NCBI GenBank assembly: GCA_023248745.1
Contig: JAHFDZ010000001.1
Location: 1-64,000, forward strand
Origin: Myxococcales bacterium
Lineage (GTDB): Bacteria; Myxococcota_A; Polyangia; Polyangiales; Polyangiaceae
Reading direction: 5' to 3'
Length of the DNA stretch: 64,000 bases
Below the pieces are notes generated by a model. The model was not told the origin of the DNA, made no database searches, and worked only from the letters and a program-made list of their open reading frames with translations. Positions 58,676 through 64,000 of the stretch are shown in pieces. The stretch's first letter is position 1, and every line of letters starts with the position of its first letter. Position numbers and translations under genes: made by a program.

Positions 58676-60148
58676 ATGCTGGTCACCGATGAAGAGGGTC
58701 CGTATCCTGCGGAAACAGTGAGCCGTTCGCGTATGCCTCGGCCTATGCCTTCAATCGTTGGCCAAGGGTTCCTCAATCTTCCTCTCGATGCGCGTGAGGG
58801 CTTTCTTCTATCGCGCATCGACGGCGTGACTTCGGAAGGGGCGCTCGCTGAACTGACCGGCATTGAACCCGCGTTCGTGCACGTCAGCCTCGACAAGTTT
58901 TGGTCACTTGGTCTGATCGATTTTGAGTCGCCTGACGACGCCCCCCAAAAAGCGCAAGCACTCGAAGGGGCAGAGGAACCACAATCGACCCAAAGCAGCT
59001 CGAACCAAGAGAACGATTTGACACCCGAGCAACGCCTTTGGTGCGAGGCAACCTCGATCGAGTTGACGACGTGCACGCACTACGAGCTCCTGCGTGTACC
59101 ACGCGATGCCGACAAGAAAGCCGTCAAGCGCGCTTACTATGAGCTCGCGAGCCGATGTCACCCGGATCGTTTCTTTCGCAAGAACCTCGGTAGCTACAAG
59201 CTACGGCTCGAAGCGATCTTTGGTCGCATCACGCTGGCGCACGACACCCTGACCAATCGAAAGCAACGCGAGGACTACGATCGGTATCTCACAGACACCG
59301 AAACAGCGCGCGCGCTCGAGCACGCACTTTCAACGTCGCTTATTGAAGGTGAGATCGCGCTCGCCGAAGCCGTTGTGATCGAATCATCCCGTGACGGCGG
59401 CCCAGTGGCGACGCCGGCTAGACCCAATCCCTTTGATTCACGCGAAGCACCCACCGAGCCGCGCTTTGTTCCAGGAGCCGCGTCCTCTCAGTCGTTGCTC
59501 GCACGTCGCCTCCTGGGAAAACGGCCAGGCTCAACACCGCCAGCGGCAAACGAACCGTCAACCGTTGGAACCGAACAGGCGATGGACAGCCTCAAACGTC
59601 GCTATCAACAGCGCACTGAAAGCGCGCGCAAAGCACAGACCGCAAAGTACGAAAAGCAAGGCGAAGAAGCGACGCAGCGAGGCGACCTCGTTGCCGCAGC
59701 CAACGCGTTTCGTATTGCGATTTCTCTGCTACCCGACGACGCAGAACTCTTAGCGAAGCAGGAAGCCGCTCAGAAGGCCGCCGACACAGTGCTCTGCGAA
59801 ACTTACGAGCGACAGGCGAACTACGAAGAGAAATCCGCCAACTTTCGTGAGGCCGCGCGCAACTGGTGCAGAGTGGCACGCATAAAGACCATGGATGCGA
59901 ATGCGCACGAGCGAGCGGCTCATGCGCTCGTGCGTTCGGACGGCGACCTTCACCAGGCGAAGGAACTAGGCATGCGCGCAGTTGAGCTCGAGCCACAAAA
60001 TGTCGCGCATCGTGTCACGCTAGCCAACGTTTACCTTGCAGCAGGTTTACCGCTGAATGCGAAACGTGAGCTTTTGGCCGCAAAGCAGTTTGCTCCACAG
60101 GATGCTACAGTTTCTGCGATGCTTAGGCGCATCGCGGAGTCGACGTAA
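58676..60148 (+). CDS. J-domain (DnaJ-like) protein with N-terminal helical domain and C-terminal TPRs
   Basis: THYELLRVPRDADKKAVKRAYYELASRCHPDRFFRKN (HPD); TPR-like C-terminus. Confidence 0.87.
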   Translation: MLVTDEEGPYPAETVSRSRMPRPMPSIVGQGFLNLPLDAREGFLLSRIDGVTSEGALAELTGIEPAFVHVSLDKFWSLGLIDFESPDDAPQKAQALEGAEEPQSTQSSSNQENDLTPEQRLWCEATSIELTTCTHYELLRVPRDADKKAVKRAYYELASRCHPDRFFRKNLGSYKLRLEAIFGRITLAHDTLTNRKQREDYDRYLTDTETARALEHALSTSLIEGEIALAEAVVIESSRDGGPVATPARPNPFDSREAPTEPRFVPGAASSQSLLARRLLGKRPGSTPPAANEPSTVGTEQAMDSLKRRYQQRTESARKAQTAKYEKQGEEATQRGDLVAAANAFRIAISLLPDDAELLAKQEAAQKAADTVLCETYERQANYEEKSANFREAARNWCRVARIKTMDANAHERAAHALVRSDGDLHQAKELGMRAVELEPQNVAHRVTLANVYLAAGLPLNAKRELLAAKQFAPQDATVSAMLRRIAEST

Positions 60149-60214
60149 ATGGCCCTGACCTTGGGGCACAGTTGTTTGATCACGACTCTTTGACGACTGC
60201 GGGGGCGAGCGCGC

Positions 60215-62047
<1,833 letters not shown>

Positions 62048-62049
62048 CC

Positions 62050-62778
62050 ATGCAACGACGATCGCCTAGCCGCCCGCCACCCTCACCACTGCCTCAGGCA
62101 GATGCGTCGGGTACCACGCGTTCGGCCGAGCGCATCACGCTCCTTGACGACTCAGTTGAACGTCCGACGATCACGAACGAGGTAGAACTAGAGGCTGCCC
62201 GAAAGCAGAGCGAACGCGAAACGCATCTCCCCGATGTCCAAGAACACCACGACGGCAATCGGTCAAGTCTATTGACCATGGCAAACGCGCGCGCATCAAG
62301 TTTGCCTCCCAGTGAGGCAGAGAGCAGCGGCAGGGTGACCCCGCTCGCACCCTTGCCTGTTTTGGATTTGCCACCACGCCTCAACACGCCTCTCGGTCGA
62401 CCCGCGCTCAATCCGCTCGAAGAGATTCGCGAGCGTCTCGCGCTTGGCGACTATACAGGTGCACTTGCCCAAGCCGATGGTGTACCCACTGGTTCGCCAC
62501 ACTATTTCGAAGCGATCACGCTCGCGACACACTGCAAAGCGATCCTCCTTCAAATGATGCGCGCGAAGGTAGGGACGTACGAACACGTCCCGTTCACGCT
62601 GGTCGATAGGCAGCAACAAAGGTGGCTGTCTCTCGATCACCGGGCCGGGTACTTGCTTTCGCTCATGGACGGCAACCTCTCGATTCAGGAGGTCATGGAC
62701 GTTTCAAGTATGAGCGAGCTCGACGTGCTCCGCGTGATCTACGACTTGATGAGCCAGAGCGTAATCGCGCTTCGATAG
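62050..62778 (+). CDS. hypothetical protein sharing a domain with the J-protein N-terminus
   Basis: C-terminal LSLDHRAGYLLSLMDGNLSIQEVMDV resembles LPLDAREGFLLSRIDGVTSEGALAEL. Confidence 0.55.
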   Translation: MQRRSPSRPPPSPLPQADASGTTRSAERITLLDDSVERPTITNEVELEAARKQSERETHLPDVQEHHDGNRSSLLTMANARASSLPPSEAESSGRVTPLAPLPVLDLPPRLNTPLGRPALNPLEEIRERLALGDYTGALAQADGVPTGSPHYFEAITLATHCKAILLQMMRAKVGTYEHVPFTLVDRQQQRWLSLDHRAGYLLSLMDGNLSIQEVMDVSSMSELDVLRVIYDLMSQSVIALR

Positions 62779-62788
62779 TACAGAATCT

Positions 62789-63205
62789 TTACGGATAGCT
62801 CGTTCCTAACAGTCGAAAGGTGATCTCGCGCGTGGCTTCGCCCAACGCAACACTCGCAGCGTTTGCGGCGAGTGCGATAAGCATTGCGTCGAGCGCCCTT
62901 ACTTTGACGACAGCTCTGAGAAAACACGCTTCGGCGAGCCACGCGAAGAGTTCGGCCATCACAACCATCCCGTTGAACGACCACCCCCTGTGCATCCCGA
63001 GCGTCGGAAAGATGAACCAAACCGCCGGGTGCGTGATGGCACTTGCCGTAAACGCTGCTGCAAATCGGATTCTAGGTTCGGTCGACGAAACGCGAACGCG
63101 CAAGGCAAGCAGGCTGAGGAGCATGTATGTCGGAACCTCAACCGCCTCGGTAAAGAGAAAAGCTCTAAACCACGCGACGAGGTATTCCCAGGATCCGAGC
63201 ATCAT
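62789..63205 (-). CDS. multi-pass membrane protein of unknown function
   Basis: Hydrophobic ORF; ATGA overlap with the upstream gene. Confidence 0.55.
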   Translation of the reverse strand: MMLGSWEYLVAWFRAFLFTEAVEVPTYMLLSLLALRVRVSSTEPRIRFAAAFTASAITHPAVWFIFPTLGMHRGWSFNGMVVMAELFAWLAEACFLRAVVKVRALDAMLIALAANAASVALGEATREITFRLLGTSYP

Positions 63206-63993
63206 GCGGATTTGGCCCTGCCCTCGAGCAACACGAGCGCTGCAATTGCGAACTCGAGATAACCGTGAAAGCTGGCGAACGCCAGGTACGAAAGGCGAGC
63301 ATGGTCGAGGTGGATCGCACCAAACACTAGAAATGCGCAGCTGAGCACCGTCGCGAACCAAACGAGCGGCGCGCCAACATCGGCAGTGAGGGCTCGAAAT
63401 GATGACGCGAAAGAACGTACTCCCGGCCGGGTGCGCGCGTCATCCGGAATGAGGCGCAGCCACACAACGTAGTGCACACTCTGGGCGAACACGAAGAACG
63501 CCGCGAATCGTAACGCCCATTGCGCACTTTCGAACGGCGCAAGCTGGTAGATCATGTCGTTGAAAGTTGCGCCCGTTTGAAATGGAACCCAAGCGCCTTG
63601 TCGAAAGAGCAGAGCGTCGCCCGCGCCCGAAAGAAGTGCCACGCAACCCAGCGCAAACAAGCCAACAGTGAGCCACGCGTTTCGACCAGTTCGCGCAAAG
63701 AGCCACGCGTAGAGTGCGACACCCACCACGTTGTGCATATGCAAAATTGCGTAGGTTGACGCCAACGGGTAAGTCCAAGCCGCAGCATATGCGGCTGCGA
63801 AAATGCCCAGCGCGACTACCTTTTTCGCGACCGTCGAGCGCGCAACGATGATGGCCCCTAGCACCGGCAAGAGCCCAACTTTTGCCCAGGGCGACAACCA
63901 AACAAGTACCAGCGGGGCGAGCACAAGGAGCACGATCGACCAGCGCTTCGTGTACCCGGGTTGCAAAACCAAATACCGAACGTCGGCAAGCAA
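63202..63993 (-). CDS. multi-pass membrane protein (may extend beyond the window)
   Basis: Multiple TM helices; ORF reaches the window edge. Confidence 0.55.
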   Translation of the reverse strand: MLADVRYLVLQPGYTKRWSIVLLVLAPLVLVWLSPWAKVGLLPVLGAIIVARSTVAKKVVALGIFAAAYAAAWTYPLASTYAILHMHNVVGVALYAWLFARTGRNAWLTVGLFALGCVALLSGAGDALLFRQGAWVPFQTGATFNDMIYQLAPFESAQWALRFAAFFVFAQSVHYVVWLRLIPDDARTRPGVRSFASSFRALTADVGAPLVWFATVLSCAFLVFGAIHLDHARLSYLAFASFHGYLEFAIAALVLLEGRAKSA

Positions 63994-64000
63994 GTGCGGA

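Overview
The window is a gene-dense chromosomal segment, probably from a Myxococcota/deltaproteobacterium-like organism. That assignment is inferred from gene content: DA-rich lipoproteins, a PilR-type regulator beside pilins, many ECF-like sigma factors, a Ser/Thr kinase and ASH-repeat lipoproteins. Most of it is core genome: tRNA-Ser; pilR-like regulator and pilins; two GT-C-type glycosyltransferase-like genes; nagZ; hutI; a BMP/Yuf-type ABC transporter; ddl; a PP2C phosphatase; two M16 peptidase pairs; accC; parE-parC // bamA-gyrA; nth; queG; rpsP-khpA-rimM-trmD-SPOUT MTase; and dnaJ-like/dnaK. I saw no CRISPR array, IS element, prophage or integrase. The most interesting candidates for a second look are: (i) a membrane Ser/Thr kinase whose N-terminus carries an anti-sigma-like H-x3-C-x2-C finger, divergent from an ECF-like sigma factor and followed by a TPR/PEGA-like protein; (ii) an ECF sigma / membrane protein / lipoproteins / J-TPR / DnaK / partner gene cluster in which the J-protein and the last gene share a domain; (iii) a 182-bp hairpin-rich, inverted-repeat-bounded intergenic element whose outer repeat contains the upstream gene's stop codon; (iv) an intrinsic terminator after pilA embedded in the 5' codons of the next gene; (v) a GATC-dense repeat region after gyrA. 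No searches or calculations were run. All family names come from reading motifs.
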